Assembly: GCF_003258605.2 (NCBI RefSeq)
Contig: NZ_CP031264.1
Location: 3,658,001 to 3,722,000, forward strand
From: Peterkaempfera bronchialis
Lineage (GTDB): Bacteria; Actinomycetota; Actinomycetes; Streptomycetales; Streptomycetaceae
Direction of reading: 5' to 3'
DNA: 64,000 bases
In this document: positions 1 to 8,713 of the stretch, piece after piece
Position numbering within the stretch: the stretch's first letter is position 1
Layout: every line of letters begins with the position of its first letter
Translations under genes and position numbers: made by a program
The notes under the pieces: generated by a model
Told to the model about the DNA's origin: nothing
Database searches by the model: none
What the model saw: the letters and a program-made list of their open reading frames with translations, nothing else

Positions 1-1
1 G

Positions 2-223
2 GTGATCAGCTTTGTCCTGGTCGCGGCGGTCATCTACTTCCTGGTGGTGCTGCCGTTCGGCAAGCTGAGCGCCCGCTTCATGCCGCGCCAGGACCTGGAA
101 GCCCCCAAGGCCGACTGCCCCGAGTGCCTCAGCTCCATCCCGGCCGCCGCCACCCGCTGCGCCTTCTGCACCGCCGAGGTCGGCAGGCGGCCCGTGCCGG
201 GGCAGGTGCACACGGGCGCCTGA
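2..223 (+). CDS. mscL: Large-conductance mechanosensitive channel MscL, C-terminal part (cut by window edge)
   Basis: Only the last 73 residues are inside the window, so the GTG at base 2 is probably internal and the true start lies to the left. The visible part is one hydrophobic helix (FVLVAAVIYFLVVLPFGKL), matching the second transmembrane helix of MscL, followed by a short cytoplasmic tail. The tail has a rubredoxin-like knuckle, CPECLSSIP then CAFC, which actinobacterial MscL proteins typically carry. MscL is an inner-membrane homopentamer that opens under membrane tension during hypo-osmotic shock. About 80 bp separate it from a convergent gene. The family call rests on the helix plus the knuckle. 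Confidence 0.75.
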   Translation: MISFVLVAAVIYFLVVLPFGKLSARFMPRQDLEAPKADCPECLSSIPAAATRCAFCTAEVGRRPVPGQVHTGA

Positions 224-302
224 CCGGTCGGCGGCCGGTCGGTCGGCGGCTGACCGGTCGGTGCCTGGGTGGTCGGTGCCGGGGCCGTAGCGGCGGGGCG
301 GC

Positions 303-944
303 TCACCCGGGCCGCTCCACCAGCGCGGGATGCCGGGGGTCGTCCGCGCGGACGACGACATCGGCGCTGCCGGTCGGCTCGGCCTCGGCGTCGTAGCGGG
401 CGTACGCCGGGAGCGTCCAGTGCTCCTCGGGCGGGGTGCGGCGGACGAGTGCGCCCGGCGTGAGCGCCAGATGCACGGTCAGCTCGAAGGGCAGCCACCG
501 GCCCAGCAGCAGCGCGCCGTCGAGCAGCAGCACCCCGCCCGGCGGCAGCTCGGTGTAGGGGGCGCGGGTGGCCCGGTCGGACGCGGCGTCGCGGAGCGAG
601 GGCAGCACCCGGCCGCTGCCGCCCGGGTCCAGCGGGGCGAGGACCTCGCGCAGCAGACCGCCGCTGTCCAGCCAGCCGTCGTAGTAGGAGTCGGGGTCCT
701 GGCGGCCGTACTCCAGGCGGAGCGAGGCGGGCCGCAGGAAGTCCCCGGCCGAGACGCGCAGTACGGGGCGGCCACGGAGCCGCAGCGGCTCGCAGAGTGC
801 GTCGGCGAGCGCGCCGGGGCAGGCTGCCGGGGCGCCGTCCACGGCGACCCGCAGCCAGGGGGTGCCGGGCAGGGCGGCGATGCGGTCGGCCAGTTCATCG
901 GCCAGCCGCTCGGGGGTGATGGGGCGTACGGAAGGGGTCACCAC
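303..944 (-). CDS. Uridine kinase-like P-loop-fold protein with degenerate Walker A
   Basis: This 213-aa protein begins at a GTG and resembles actinobacterial proteins annotated as uridine kinase. Visible family stretches are LRVAVDGAPAACPGALADAL near residue 31, DFLRPASLRLEYGR, PDSYYDGWLD, and GGVLLLDGALLLGR, the last resembling the hydrophobic strand of uridine kinases. The loop that should read GxxGxGKS is replaced by GAPAACPGA, with no lysine, so ATP-dependent uridine phosphorylation cannot be assumed. The C-terminal part LPAYARYDAEAEP is also typical of this subfamily. It is convergent with mscL and divergent from the SPFH gene. The family is recognisable, but activity is doubtful. Confidence 0.65.
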   Translation of the reverse strand: MVTPSVRPITPERLADELADRIAALPGTPWLRVAVDGAPAACPGALADALCEPLRLRGRPVLRVSAGDFLRPASLRLEYGRQDPDSYYDGWLDSGGLLREVLAPLDPGGSGRVLPSLRDAASDRATRAPYTELPPGGVLLLDGALLLGRWLPFELTVHLALTPGALVRRTPPEEHWTLPAYARYDAEAEPTGSADVVVRADDPRHPALVERPG

Positions 945-1090
945 GCCTTCATCCTGCCCGCCCGGACGGCCGAACGGCCCGCCGCCCTCTCACCCGACTC
1001 CGCGACACGGGTCAACCAATATGCCGGATTTGGTGTGTTATATGCCTAGCCTGGAGAGGGAACCGGCCCCACAGACCCCGAGGACCGTTC

Positions 1091-2218
1091 ATGGACGTGA
1101 TCCCCCGCAGCCTCCAACGTTCCGTCCCCAGGACGCAGCCCGAGGAGCAGCCGCCGACCGGCACGGCCGAACCGCTGGACGGTCCGCCCGCCGCAGACGC
1201 GGTCGCAGCGCCCGCAGCCGAGACCCCCGCCGCCGCTTCCCCCGCGGCGCCCGACACCACGACCCCGTATGTCCGCCGGCCGCCCCGGTCCGGCCCCGAC
1301 CTGCGGGAGCAGCTGCCGAAGGTGATGCTCCCCGGCTGGGCCGCGCTGCTCCTCATGCTGGCCTCCGCCGTCGGCGCGGAGATGCTGCTGGGCCGGGCCG
1401 CCATGCTGCCGTGGTGGCTACCCGGCCCGGAGGCGGCGTTCCCGGCCGAGCGGATCACCGCCGCCCGCCTCGCCGTGCTGCCGGTCTGCATCGGCCTCTT
1501 CGCCCTCGCCGGGCTGATGGCCAACTCGGGCGGCGAGGCCCGGGTGCTGGCCTGCTGGGGCAACTACCGGGGCACGGTGCGCAAGGCCGGTCTGGTCTGG
1601 GTGAACCCGATGCTGCGCCGCCGCCGGGTCGATGTCCGGATCCGCCACTGGCGCAGTGACCCGGTGGACGCGGCGGACCGCGACGGTGCCCCGATCCGGG
1701 TCTCGCTGCTGGTCGTCTGGCGGGTCCGGGACACCGCCCGGGCGGTGCTCTCGGTGCTCGACCACGAGGACTACCTGCGCGAGCAGGTCCACGCGGTACT
1801 CAGCCGCACGGCGGCCACCCTGCCCTGCGACCGCTTCGACGGGCCCGGCCTCTCGCTGCGGGACGGCCAGTGGTTCGGCGACGAGCTGACCAGGGCGCTG
1901 GCCGCCGAGGCCGCCCCGGTCGGCCTTGAGGTGTACTCGGTGCAGCCGCTCTCCCTGGAGTACGGCCCGGAGGTCGCGGACAGCATGCGCCGCCGCCGGG
2001 TCGCCGACCTGGACGCGGACCTGCGCACCGTGATCGTCGACGATGCCGTGGAGGCGGCCAAGCTGGCCGTCCGCCGGCTGGAGCACGCCACCGGGCAGGA
2101 GCTGGACCGCCATGCCCGCAACGCCCTGATGGAGCGGCTGCTGGTGGCCTTTGTCGCCCCGGCCGGGGTTCCCGGGGCGCCGACCAGGCGGGACGGCCGG
2201 GAGGGTCGGCGCCGCTGA
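1091..2218 (+). CDS. SPFH/band 7 (prohibitin-like) membrane protein
   Basis: The protein has 375 aa. A Pro/Ala-rich cytoplasmic N-terminus (about residues 1-75) is followed by two hydrophobic segments (about 81-105 and 127-147). A band-7 domain follows (about 165-345): RISLLVVWRVRDTARAV, DHEDYLREQVHAVLSR, GLEVYSVQPLSLEYGPEVADSMRRRRVADLDADL. SPFH proteins oligomerise on membranes and organise microdomains or regulate proteases; the substrate here is unknown. The start follows a promoter-like AT-richer patch near 1010-1050. A hairpin directly follows the stop. Confidence 0.8.
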   Translation: MDVIPRSLQRSVPRTQPEEQPPTGTAEPLDGPPAADAVAAPAAETPAAASPAAPDTTTPYVRRPPRSGPDLREQLPKVMLPGWAALLLMLASAVGAEMLLGRAAMLPWWLPGPEAAFPAERITAARLAVLPVCIGLFALAGLMANSGGEARVLACWGNYRGTVRKAGLVWVNPMLRRRRVDVRIRHWRSDPVDAADRDGAPIRVSLLVVWRVRDTARAVLSVLDHEDYLREQVHAVLSRTAATLPCDRFDGPGLSLRDGQWFGDELTRALAAEAAPVGLEVYSVQPLSLEYGPEVADSMRRRRVADLDADLRTVIVDDAVEAAKLAVRRLEHATGQELDRHARNALMERLLVAFVAPAGVPGAPTRRDGREGRRR

Positions 2219-2223
2219 CCGAG

Positions 2224-2257
2224 GGCCCGGCCGCGCCCTTGCGGGGGCGGTCGGGCC
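2224..2257 (+). terminator. Hairpin terminator after the SPFH gene
   Basis: GC-rich inverted repeat: GGCCCGGCCGCGCCC pairs imperfectly with GGGGGCGGTCGGGCC across a TTGC loop, starting 6 bases after the stop. There is no U-tract, as is usual in actinomycetes. Confidence 0.55.
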
Positions 2258-2327
2258 GGAGCGTGCGAACCGGGGCGTGCGGGCCGGGCCTCGGTCGGGT
2301 CCGTCCAGGGCCGCCTCAGCGGCCGTC

Positions 2328-3281
2328 TCAGTCGGAGGCGGCCGTCAGCGTGGCCAGCTCCTCGGGGGTGAGCGCAAGGTCGGCGACGGCCAGCAGCGCC
2401 GGCAGCTGCTCGACCGTACGGGCGCTGGCGATCGGCGCCGCCACGGTCGGCTGGGCCGCCAGCCAGGCGAGCGCCACCGTGGCGACCTCCACGCCGTGCG
2501 CGGCGGCGACGGCGTCCAGCGCCTCCAGGACCCGGGGGCCGCGCGGGTCCTCCAGGTACTTGGCGGCGCTGGCCGCCCGCTGGCTCTCCACGGCGGTGCC
2601 CTGCGGACGGTACTTGCCGGTGAGGAAGCCGGAGGCGAGCGCGAAGTAGGGCACCGCCGAGAGGCCGTGCCGGGCCGCGGCCGCCGCCAGCGGGCCCTCA
2701 TAGGTGGAGCGGGAGACCAGGTTGTAGTGCGGCTGGAGGGCCACGTACTTCACCAGCCCCTCCCGGTCGGAGGCGTCCAGCGCCTCCTCCAGCCGCTCGC
2801 TGGTGATGTTGGAGGCGGCGATGTGGCGGACCTTGCCCTCGCGGACCAACTCGTCCAGCGCGCCCAGGAACTCCTCGACCGGCACCCCGGGGTCGTCGTA
2901 GTGGGTGTAGTAGAGGTCGATGTGGTCGGTCTGGAGGCGACGCAGCGAGTCCTCCGCCGCCGCCTTGACGTTGTCGGCCCGCAGCCCCTTGCGGTCGGGG
3001 TGGGAGCCGACCTTGGTGGCCACCACGATCCGGTCGCGGTTCCCCCGGGACTTGAGCCATCTGCCGATGATGGTCTCCGACTCACCGCCGGAGTTCCCGT
3101 CGACCCAGGCCGAGTAGGCGTCGGCGGTGTCGATGAAGTTGCCGCCGCCGGCGGCGTAGGCGTCGAGGACGGCGAAGGACTGCTGCTCGTCCGCCGTCCA
3201 GCCGAAGACGTTGCCGCCCAGGGAGAGGGGGAAGACGGAGAGGTCGGAGTTGCCGATGGTCACATTGCGCTTGTCAGCCAT
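2328..3281 (-). CDS. Aldo/keto reductase
   Basis: The protein has 317 aa from the ATG at 3281 (MADKRNVTIGNSDL). Typical AKR features are present: LGGNVFGW near the N-terminus, the DTADAYSAW catalytic Asp/Tyr region (about 50-58), KVGSH with the catalytic Lys, DLYYTHYDDP with the catalytic His, AASNIT, and the C-terminal NADPH-site pattern GVEVATVALAWLAAQP. It resembles the AKR11/YajO-like group of NADPH-dependent TIM-barrel oxidoreductases. The physiological substrate cannot be read from sequence. It stands alone, divergent from a small membrane protein gene. An upstream in-frame ATG at 3347 is less likely because family similarity starts at MADKR. Confidence 0.88.
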   Translation of the reverse strand: MADKRNVTIGNSDLSVFPLSLGGNVFGWTADEQQSFAVLDAYAAGGGNFIDTADAYSAWVDGNSGGESETIIGRWLKSRGNRDRIVVATKVGSHPDRKGLRADNVKAAAEDSLRRLQTDHIDLYYTHYDDPGVPVEEFLGALDELVREGKVRHIAASNITSERLEEALDASDREGLVKYVALQPHYNLVSRSTYEGPLAAAAARHGLSAVPYFALASGFLTGKYRPQGTAVESQRAASAAKYLEDPRGPRVLEALDAVAAAHGVEVATVALAWLAAQPTVAAPIASARTVEQLPALLAVADLALTPEELATLTAASD

Positions 3282-3428
3282 GCCAAGATCCAACGCGTCT
3301 CCGGCCCGGGTTGTTTCACGCCGCGCCGTCGGCGGCGAGCTGTTCACCGGGTCGCCACGGAATCGGCCGCGACCCTTGCGGGGGACCGGGGTCCCACGGC
3401 GGGCGCGGGTTCGTTAGAGTCCTCTGCC

Positions 3429-3608
3429 ATGGCCGACAACGACATCGACCCCGCCGCCTCCACCCAGATGTTCCGGGCTTTCGTCGAGACCCCGGAACCG
3501 CAGACCCCCGCCGCCGCCAGCGGCGGCAGCCGCACCGGCCTGATCACCGCAGTGGTGATCGTCGCCGTGGTGGTTGTGGCCGCGGTGGCCTGGCTCGCCC
3601 TCAAGTAG
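3429..3608 (+). CDS. Small tail-anchored membrane protein, unknown function
   Basis: 59 aa: a hydrophilic, Pro/Glu/Thr-rich N-terminal 35 residues (MADNDIDPAASTQMFRAFVE) followed by one strongly hydrophobic C-terminal helix (LITAVVIVAVVVVAAVAWLAL) ending in Lys. That layout predicts a C-tail-anchored protein with the N-terminus in the cytoplasm. Codon usage is typical of the neighbourhood, and similar short proteins are conserved in streptomycetes, so I take it as real. I do not know a function. Confidence 0.65.
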   Translation: MADNDIDPAASTQMFRAFVETPEPQTPAAASGGSRTGLITAVVIVAVVVVAAVAWLALK

Positions 3609-3828
3609 CCCGCAAACAGCCCGGTCCCGTCGGGACCCCGGCACCGCTACGGCGCCCGCTTCGGTGGAGCGCCCATTCCGCTGTGCGCCGCCGCGCAGCC
3701 GGCCGCCGGCCACCGCACGGTGGCCGACGGCCGCTCTATCGGCATGCCCGGCGGCTGTTTCACGTGAAACAACCGCCGAACACCAGTGCGTAAGCCCAGA
3801 GCAGCCCCACCCAGGCCGGAGGACGTCC

Positions 3829-4782
3829 GTGACCGAGCGCCAGCAGCTCCCAGCCGACGCCGCCACCGGAGCACGGACCGCCCCGGTGACCGTCGGCGAG
3901 CAGCCGGCGGCCGCCCGCAGCCTCGGCCTGAGCGGCGCCCTCAACGCACGCGACCTCGGCGGCTACCGCACTGCCGACGGGCGCACCCTGCGCCACGGCA
4001 CGGCGCTCCGCAGTGACGCCCTGCACCGCCTCTCCGCCCAGGACCTCGACACCCTCCGCACCCTCGGCCTGCGCCAGATCGTCGACCTGCGCGGCCTCGC
4101 GGAGGTACGGGAGAACGGCCCCGACCGGATCCCCGGCCTGCCGGTCGCCGAGATCGACGCCGCCGAGCACTCCGCCACCCCGATGACCGTCACCCCGGAC
4201 ACACCGGACGGCGTCACCCTGCACCACCTGCCGGTCCACTCGGACGCCTTCGACATCCATGTCGCGCTGCGCGAGGCCCTGGCCGGCCGCGACTCCACCT
4301 CCCAGCGGGCGCTGCTCGGCAATGGCGGCGGCGAGGCGATCATGACCGGCCTCTACCGCTGGTTCGTCACCGACGCGGGCGCCCGGGACCGCTTCGCCCG
4401 CGTCCTGCGGCTGCTGGCCAGGCCCGGCGGCACACCGCTGCTCTTCCACTGCACGGCCGGCAAGGACCGCACCGGCTGGACGGCGGCCCTGCTGCTCACC
4501 GCCCTCGGCGTCGACCGGGACACCGTCTTCGACGACTACCTGCTCACCAATGAGCGCCACGCCGCCCTGGTCGACCGCCTGATGGACGGCTTCGGCACCC
4601 GGGGGATCATGGCGGAGCCGGAGCTGATCCTGCCGGTCTACCGCGCCGAGCCGGCCTATCTGGCGGCGGCGTTCGCCGAGGTGGAGTCCGGCTGGCCGTC
4701 CTTGGACGCCTTCCTCACCGACGGCCTGGGCCTGGACGACTCCGTACGGCGGGGCCTGCGGGCCAATCTGCTGGCGGACTGA
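3829..4782 (+). CDS. Tyrosine-protein phosphatase (PtpB-like, Y_phosphatase3 family)
   Basis: 317 aa from GTG 3829, which is preceded by GGAGGA at good spacing; the longer reading frame upstream is non-homologous. The N-terminal signature NARDLGGYRTADGRTLRHGTALRSDAL (about residues 38-64) and the catalytic CX5R loop HCTAGKDRTGW (about 206-216) identify the family of bacterial dual-specificity/lipid-type tyrosine phosphatases related to mycobacterial PtpB. The catalytic Cys and Arg are intact. The C-terminal helix region (YLAAAFAEVESGWPSLDAFL) also fits. Substrates cannot be inferred from context. It converges on the sigma-factor gene 18 bp downstream. Confidence 0.9.
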   Translation: MTERQQLPADAATGARTAPVTVGEQPAAARSLGLSGALNARDLGGYRTADGRTLRHGTALRSDALHRLSAQDLDTLRTLGLRQIVDLRGLAEVRENGPDRIPGLPVAEIDAAEHSATPMTVTPDTPDGVTLHHLPVHSDAFDIHVALREALAGRDSTSQRALLGNGGGEAIMTGLYRWFVTDAGARDRFARVLRLLARPGGTPLLFHCTAGKDRTGWTAALLLTALGVDRDTVFDDYLLTNERHAALVDRLMDGFGTRGIMAEPELILPVYRAEPAYLAAAFAEVESGWPSLDAFLTDGLGLDDSVRRGLRANLLAD

Positions 4783-4800
4783 CCCGGGGCCCCGCCTCGG

Positions 4801-5634
4801 CTACTCCTCCGAGGTCAGACCCTCCCGCAGCTGCGCCAGCGTCCTGGTGAGCAGCCGGGAGACATGCATCTGCGAGATGCCGATCTCCTCGCCGATCTGG
4901 GACTGGGTCATATTGGCGAAGAAGCGCAGCATGATGATCCGCCGCTCGCGGGCGGGCAGCCGGGCCAGCAGCGGCTTGAGCGACTCCCGGTACTCCACGC
5001 CCTCCAGCGCCACGTCCTCGTACCCCAGCCGCTCGGCGAGCGGGCCGTCGCCGTCCTCCTCGGTCGGGGTGGAGTCCAGTGAGGAGGCGGTGTAGGCGTT
5101 GCCCACCGCGAGGCCCTCCACCACCTCCTCCTCGCTGACGCCCAGGCACTGGGCCAGCTCGGCGACGGTGGGCGAGCGGTCCAGCTTCTGCGCCAGCTCG
5201 TCGCCGGCCCGGGTGAGGGCCAGCCGCAGCTCCTGGAGGCGGCGCGGCACCCGCACCGACCAACTGGTGTCCCGGAAGAAGCGCTTGATCTCACCGACCA
5301 CGGTCGGCATCGCGAAGGTGGGGAACTCCACCCCCCGCTCCGGGTCGAAGCGGTCGATCGCCTTGATCAGGCCGATGGTGCCGACCTGAACGATGTCCTC
5401 CATCGGCTCATTGCGGCTGCGGAAGCGGGCAGCCGCGTACCGCACCAGCGGCAGGTTGAGCTCGATCAGGGTGTCCCGCACATAGAGGCTCTCCGGGCAG
5501 CCGGGCGGGAGCTCGGCGAGCCGCAGGAAGAGCGAGCGCGACAGCGTACGGGTGTCGAGGCTCTCCCCGACGACGGGGACCGCCTCGACGGCAGCCGTGC
5601 CGTGGATCTCAGCGCTGCGCAGATCAACCGACAT
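4801..5634 (-). CDS. RNA polymerase sigma factor, SigB/SigF/SigG subfamily
   Basis: 277 aa from ATG 5634, preceded by AGGAGGGGG; an upstream GTG is less likely. Region 2 is clear ([32 protein letters not shown], then [19 protein letters not shown]). Region 3 (about 130-190) and region 4 ([34 protein letters not shown]) are complete, so this is an active-looking group 3 sigma factor that recognises general-stress/development promoters. Such factors are normally held by RsbW-type anti-sigma kinases; none is adjacent, though the SpoIIE-phosphatase/HATPase protein at 17995 could act in such a network. A close paralogue lies 182 bp upstream. Confidence 0.93.
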   Translation of the reverse strand: MSVDLRSAEIHGTAAVEAVPVVGESLDTRTLSRSLFLRLAELPPGCPESLYVRDTLIELNLPLVRYAAARFRSRNEPMEDIVQVGTIGLIKAIDRFDPERGVEFPTFAMPTVVGEIKRFFRDTSWSVRVPRRLQELRLALTRAGDELAQKLDRSPTVAELAQCLGVSEEEVVEGLAVGNAYTASSLDSTPTEEDGDGPLAERLGYEDVALEGVEYRESLKPLLARLPARERRIIMLRFFANMTQSQIGEEIGISQMHVSRLLTRTLAQLREGLTSEE

Positions 5635-5816
5635 GCACCCACCCCCTCCTGACTGACCAACGGAGCCCACCGATCGGTGGTTCCCCGGCTACGTCCACTG
5701 GGATACCGGAACACGGTCTCCGGCAAACCCGGCACTGCAAGGTGTCACGCGATGGTAACGCGCAGCAATCCGGCGTTTGCCGCGAGATATGTCCCGCTCC
5801 GAGAGGCAATACCCTT

Positions 5817-6695
5817 TCAGGACTCCCAGGCGTTGCTGCTGCGCAGCCGGGCGAAGATGCGGGCCAGCAGCCGGGAGACATGCATCTGGGACATCCCCAG
5901 TTCGCTGCTGATCTGGGACTGCGTCAGGTTGCCGAAGAAGCGCAGCATGATGATCCGCCGCTCCCGCTCCGGCAGCTGGACCAGCAGGTGGCGCACCATG
6001 TCGCGGTGTTCCACATCGGTCAGCGCGGCGTCCTCGTAGCCCAGCCGGTCGAGCAGCGCCAGGCCGCCCTCGCTCTCCTGGGCGGCCTCCAGCGAGGCGG
6101 CGTTGTAGGCGCGGCCGGCGTCCAGGCAGTCGCGCACATCCTCCTCCGGGATGCGCAGCCGGGCGGCGATCTCCGGGATGCGCGGGGTGCGGCCATGGGC
6201 GACGGTGAGCTCCTCCATGGCGCCGCTGACCTGCACCCACAGCTCCTGGAGCCGACGCGGCACATGCATGGTGCGGACATTGTCCCGGAAGTACCGCTTG
6301 ATCTCGCCCAGGATGGTCGGCAGCGCATACGTCGGGAACTGGACCCCGCGGGTGGAGTCGAATCGGTCGATGGCGTTGATCAGGCCGATGGTGCCGACCT
6401 GGATCACGTCCTCCATCGGCTCGCTGCGGCCCCGGAAGCGGGCGGCGGCGTACCGCACCAGTGGGACGTTGACCTCGATCAGCGCGGCGCGGACCCGGGC
6501 GTGCTCCGACGTCCCCGGCTCCAGCTCGGCCATCCGCTCGAAGAGCACACGGGTCAGCGCCCGGACGTCCAGCGGTGACCGGCCCCCGGGCACGGGCGCT
6601 CCCGCCACCCGGACGCCGGGCCCGGCGTCCTGCTCGGCGCCGGTGTCCGGCGCGCTGCCCTGTGCCCGCACGGACCCGCCACCCCTTCGTGCCAC
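5817..6695 (-). CDS. RNA polymerase sigma factor, SigB/SigF subfamily (tandem paralogue)
   Basis: 292 aa from GTG 6695. It has the same architecture as its downstream neighbour: region 2 ([34 protein letters not shown]), the [20 protein letters not shown] stretch, region 3, and region 4 ([34 protein letters not shown]). A 45-residue Gly/Pro-rich N-terminal extension is unique to this copy. Region 2 is nearly identical to the neighbour's while region 3 diverges, suggesting duplication followed by promoter or partner specialisation. The Shine-Dalgarno sequence is weak, so the start is uncertain by some codons. Confidence 0.92.
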   Translation of the reverse strand: MARRGGGSVRAQGSAPDTGAEQDAGPGVRVAGAPVPGGRSPLDVRALTRVLFERMAELEPGTSEHARVRAALIEVNVPLVRYAAARFRGRSEPMEDVIQVGTIGLINAIDRFDSTRGVQFPTYALPTILGEIKRYFRDNVRTMHVPRRLQELWVQVSGAMEELTVAHGRTPRIPEIAARLRIPEEDVRDCLDAGRAYNAASLEAAQESEGGLALLDRLGYEDAALTDVEHRDMVRHLLVQLPERERRIIMLRFFGNLTQSQISSELGMSQMHVSRLLARIFARLRSSNAWES

Positions 6696-6855
6696 CTGGT
6701 GATGGGGTCGACTCGGTGTCTCTCCCTATCCGGCAAAAACCGGTCATAGCATCACAAGACGGTTGCAGGTCGGGCAAGCACCGCTCTTACGCGTGTTGGT
6801 GGATTGTGGGCGGCGGATCGCGTACCCGGCACGCCCGGTGGGCGTGCCGGGGCGG

Positions 6856-7152
6856 TCAGACCTCGATGTCGGCAATCACCCAGGTGGCGAACTCGCTCCA
6901 CTGCGCGGCCGCCGCCTGATGCGCCGGATGGCTGAGGTACGCCTTCAGGGCGTCGCGGTCGTCGACCAGGCTGTTGATCGCGAAGTCGTACGCGATGTCG
7001 CGCGTGGTGGTGTTCCACCCGCACTCCCACTCGCGCAGCTCCGGGATCAGCGCGCCGAGCTCCTCGAACGCCTTGGCGCCGGCCGCGACCCGCTCGTCGC
7101 CCTCCCGGTCGACGCCGTCATTGAGCTTGAACAGGACCAGATGCCGGATCAC
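6856..7152 (-). CDS. Dabb-family stress-responsive alpha/beta-barrel protein
   Basis: 98 aa from GTG 7152, preceded by GAGGAGC. The sequence IRHLVLFKLNDGV at the N-terminus, GWNTTTRDIAYDFAINSLVDDRDALKAYLSHPAHQ in the middle and WVIADIEV at the end are diagnostic of the Dabb (dimeric alpha-beta barrel, Stress_responsive) family. Members form small dimeric ferredoxin-like barrels; some act as cyclases or as stress proteins in bacteria and plants, but the substrate is not predictable here. It is separate from the sigma-factor gene downstream. Confidence 0.85.
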   Translation of the reverse strand: MIRHLVLFKLNDGVDREGDERVAAGAKAFEELGALIPELREWECGWNTTTRDIAYDFAINSLVDDRDALKAYLSHPAHQAAAAQWSEFATWVIADIEV

Positions 7153-7215
7153 GATGCCGCTCCTCGCGGACGGGGACTGGGTGGTCCCCGCCACGGTAAC
7201 CGGCGGACGGCCCGA

Positions 7216-7380
7216 TCAGTTGATCAGCCCCGTCATAAACGTGCCCACCGACTTCGCGGCACTGGAGATCCCCTCGAAGCCCACCTGCACCAGGTCGGCC
7301 GCGCGCGAGGGCGAGTTGATGATCGTGTACAGCACGAAGATGAGCAGGAGATACATGCCGATCTTCTTTGCCTGAGCCAT
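7216..7380 (-). CDS. Small membrane-associated protein, unknown function
   Basis: 54 aa from ATG 7380 (MAQAKKIGMYLLLIFVLYTIINSP). A basic N-terminus leads into one hydrophobic helix, then an amphipathic tail (AADLVQVGFEGISSAAKSVGTF). An AGGGAGG lies about 14 nt upstream. The pattern resembles short conserved streptomycete membrane peptides, but I recognise no function. It lies 63 bp upstream of the Dabb gene on the same strand. Confidence 0.6.
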   Translation of the reverse strand: MAQAKKIGMYLLLIFVLYTIINSPSRAADLVQVGFEGISSAAKSVGTFMTGLIN

Positions 7381-7948
7381 GAACCTGACCTGCCTCCCTG
7401 CCGCGGCCCCGCACTCCGGGGCGACCCGCTCCGTCGGCAGCTCCGGTGGTCCCGGGAGGGGCCGCCGCCGGGCGGCTGCCGCGCTCCCCGGAACGACTTG
7501 CAAGCACGCAGCCTATCCACCCGATGGCCCAGCGGGGACCGGTCGGCGCACCCGTCCGTCGGCGGGCCGCCCGGCACGGTCCGCCGCCCCCTGCGCCCGA
7601 AAGGACCAAACTCCCCGGTTTGGATGGCTTTGCCGGGGTGCCGTACGCCCGCTCATGGCGCACGATGGAGACGTACCGGGGGTCTGGCAGGAACCCGCCG
7701 GTACCGGATCCGGAGCCCCCGCTGTGGGACCGGGCGCCGCGGCTTCCCCCCGACGCGGCACCGGTTGTGGGACTCCGTCCCGGGGGAGCGGCCTGTCCCC
7801 CCGAGGCCGCTCCCCTCCATCGCACCGCATCCCTCACGGACCCGTGATTCCCCGCCCCGCCGCAGGTCGCACCCGGTCCCCACCGCCCGCCGAAGCACAC
7901 CGGCGCACCGCCTCCCCCTCCCCGCGCCCCGGTGCGCCCCACGCATAC
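7381..7948. other. Intergenic stretch with no gene recognised
   Basis: The open frames here have atypical composition (Arg/Pro/Gly-rich) and no recognisable domain. It probably contains the promoter of the small membrane protein gene at its left end. I see no RNA gene or repeat until the hairpin at 7949. Confidence 0.5.
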
Positions 7949-7988
7949 GCCGAGGGCCCCACCGGATCACTCCGGCGGGGCCCTCGGC
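7949..7988 (-). terminator. Strong hairpin terminator downstream of tRNA-Ser
   Basis: GCCGAGGGCCCC-a-CCGGA, loop TCAC, TCCGG-c-GGGGCCCTCGGC: a nearly perfect stem of about 17 bp, ending 10 bases beyond the tRNA 3' end on the minus strand. Confidence 0.8.
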
Positions 7989-7997
7989 ATTCACAAG

Positions 7998-8084
7998 CGG
8001 TAGCGGTGGGATTCGAACCCACGGTGGAGTTGCCCCCACACACGCTTTCGAGGCGTGCTCCTTTGGCCGCTCGGACACGCTACC
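7998..8084 (-). tRNA. tRNA-Ser (anticodon CGA)
   Basis: On the minus strand the acceptor GGTAGCG (8084-8078) pairs with CGCTACC (8005-7999). The T-arm reads GTGGG-TTCGAAT-CCCAC, the anticodon loop is CTCGAAA with anticodon CGA, and a long class II variable arm (about TGTGGGGGCAACTCCA) marks it as tRNA-Ser. CCA is not encoded. It reads UCG codons. Confidence 0.95.
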
Positions 8085-8145
8085 GGGGAAGACTCTACCG
8101 GACGGGCCGGGCGGCCACGAAATCGTTTGGACGGGGCTGTGCGGC

Positions 8146-8655
8146 TCAGCCGGGGTCGGTGCGGTGGGTGTCGAAGAAGGCGGTGAGGGCGGCGCCGCAG
8201 TCGTCGGCGAGGACGCCCCAGACCACCTCGGGGCGGTGGTTCAGCCGGCGGTCCCGGATGACGTCCCAGAGGGAGCCGGCGGCGCCCGCCTTCTCGTCCA
8301 CCGCGCCGTAGACCACCCGGTCGAGCCGGGAGAGCACGATGGCGCCGGCGCACATGGTGCACGGCTCCAGGGTGACCACCAGGGTGCAGCCGGTCAGCCG
8401 CCACTCGCCGACCGCCCGGGCCGCCTCCCGGATCGCCACCACCTCGGCGTGGGCGGTCGGGTCGCCGACCGCCTCGCGCGCGTTGTGCCCGCGTCCGATC
8501 ACCGACCCGTCGGGGCCCAGGACCACCGCGCCGACCGGCACATCGCCGGTGGCCGGGGCCAGTGCGGCTTCGGCGAGCGCCTGCCGCATGGGGCCGGACC
8601 AGCGGTCGCGCACCGGGTCGGGGCGTACGGGAGCCGGGAGGGGCGTGGTCTGCAT
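8146..8655 (-). CDS. tadA: tRNA-specific adenosine deaminase TadA
   Basis: 169 aa from ATG 8655 (MQTTPLPAPVRPDPVRDRW); conserved sequence begins near MRQALAEAALA. The zinc-dependent cytidine-deaminase fold motifs are intact: TAHAEVVAIREAA (His ligand and catalytic Glu) and TLEPCTMCAGAIVLSR (PCxxC Cys ligands), followed by GAAGSLWDVIRDRRLNHRPEV. The enzyme converts the wobble adenosine of tRNA-Arg(ACG) to inosine. It is 58 bp downstream of its usual actinobacterial partner gene, on the same strand, and near a tRNA-Ser gene. Confidence 0.92.
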   Translation of the reverse strand: MQTTPLPAPVRPDPVRDRWSGPMRQALAEAALAPATGDVPVGAVVLGPDGSVIGRGHNAREAVGDPTAHAEVVAIREAARAVGEWRLTGCTLVVTLEPCTMCAGAIVLSRLDRVVYGAVDEKAGAAGSLWDVIRDRRLNHRPEVVWGVLADDCGAALTAFFDTHRTDPG

Positions 8656-8713
8656 GCCACCAGTGTCGGGCACCGGCGGCCCGGGCCGGGGCCCGGGCCG
8701 CCCGCAGCCGCCG

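Noticed and set aside
1418-2113. Large minus-strand ORFs opposite the SPFH gene (and similar antisense ORFs opposite most genes)
   Set aside because: High-GC third-position bias keeps antisense frames open. Their composition (Arg/Gly/His/Gln-rich) and lack of domains mark them as shadows.
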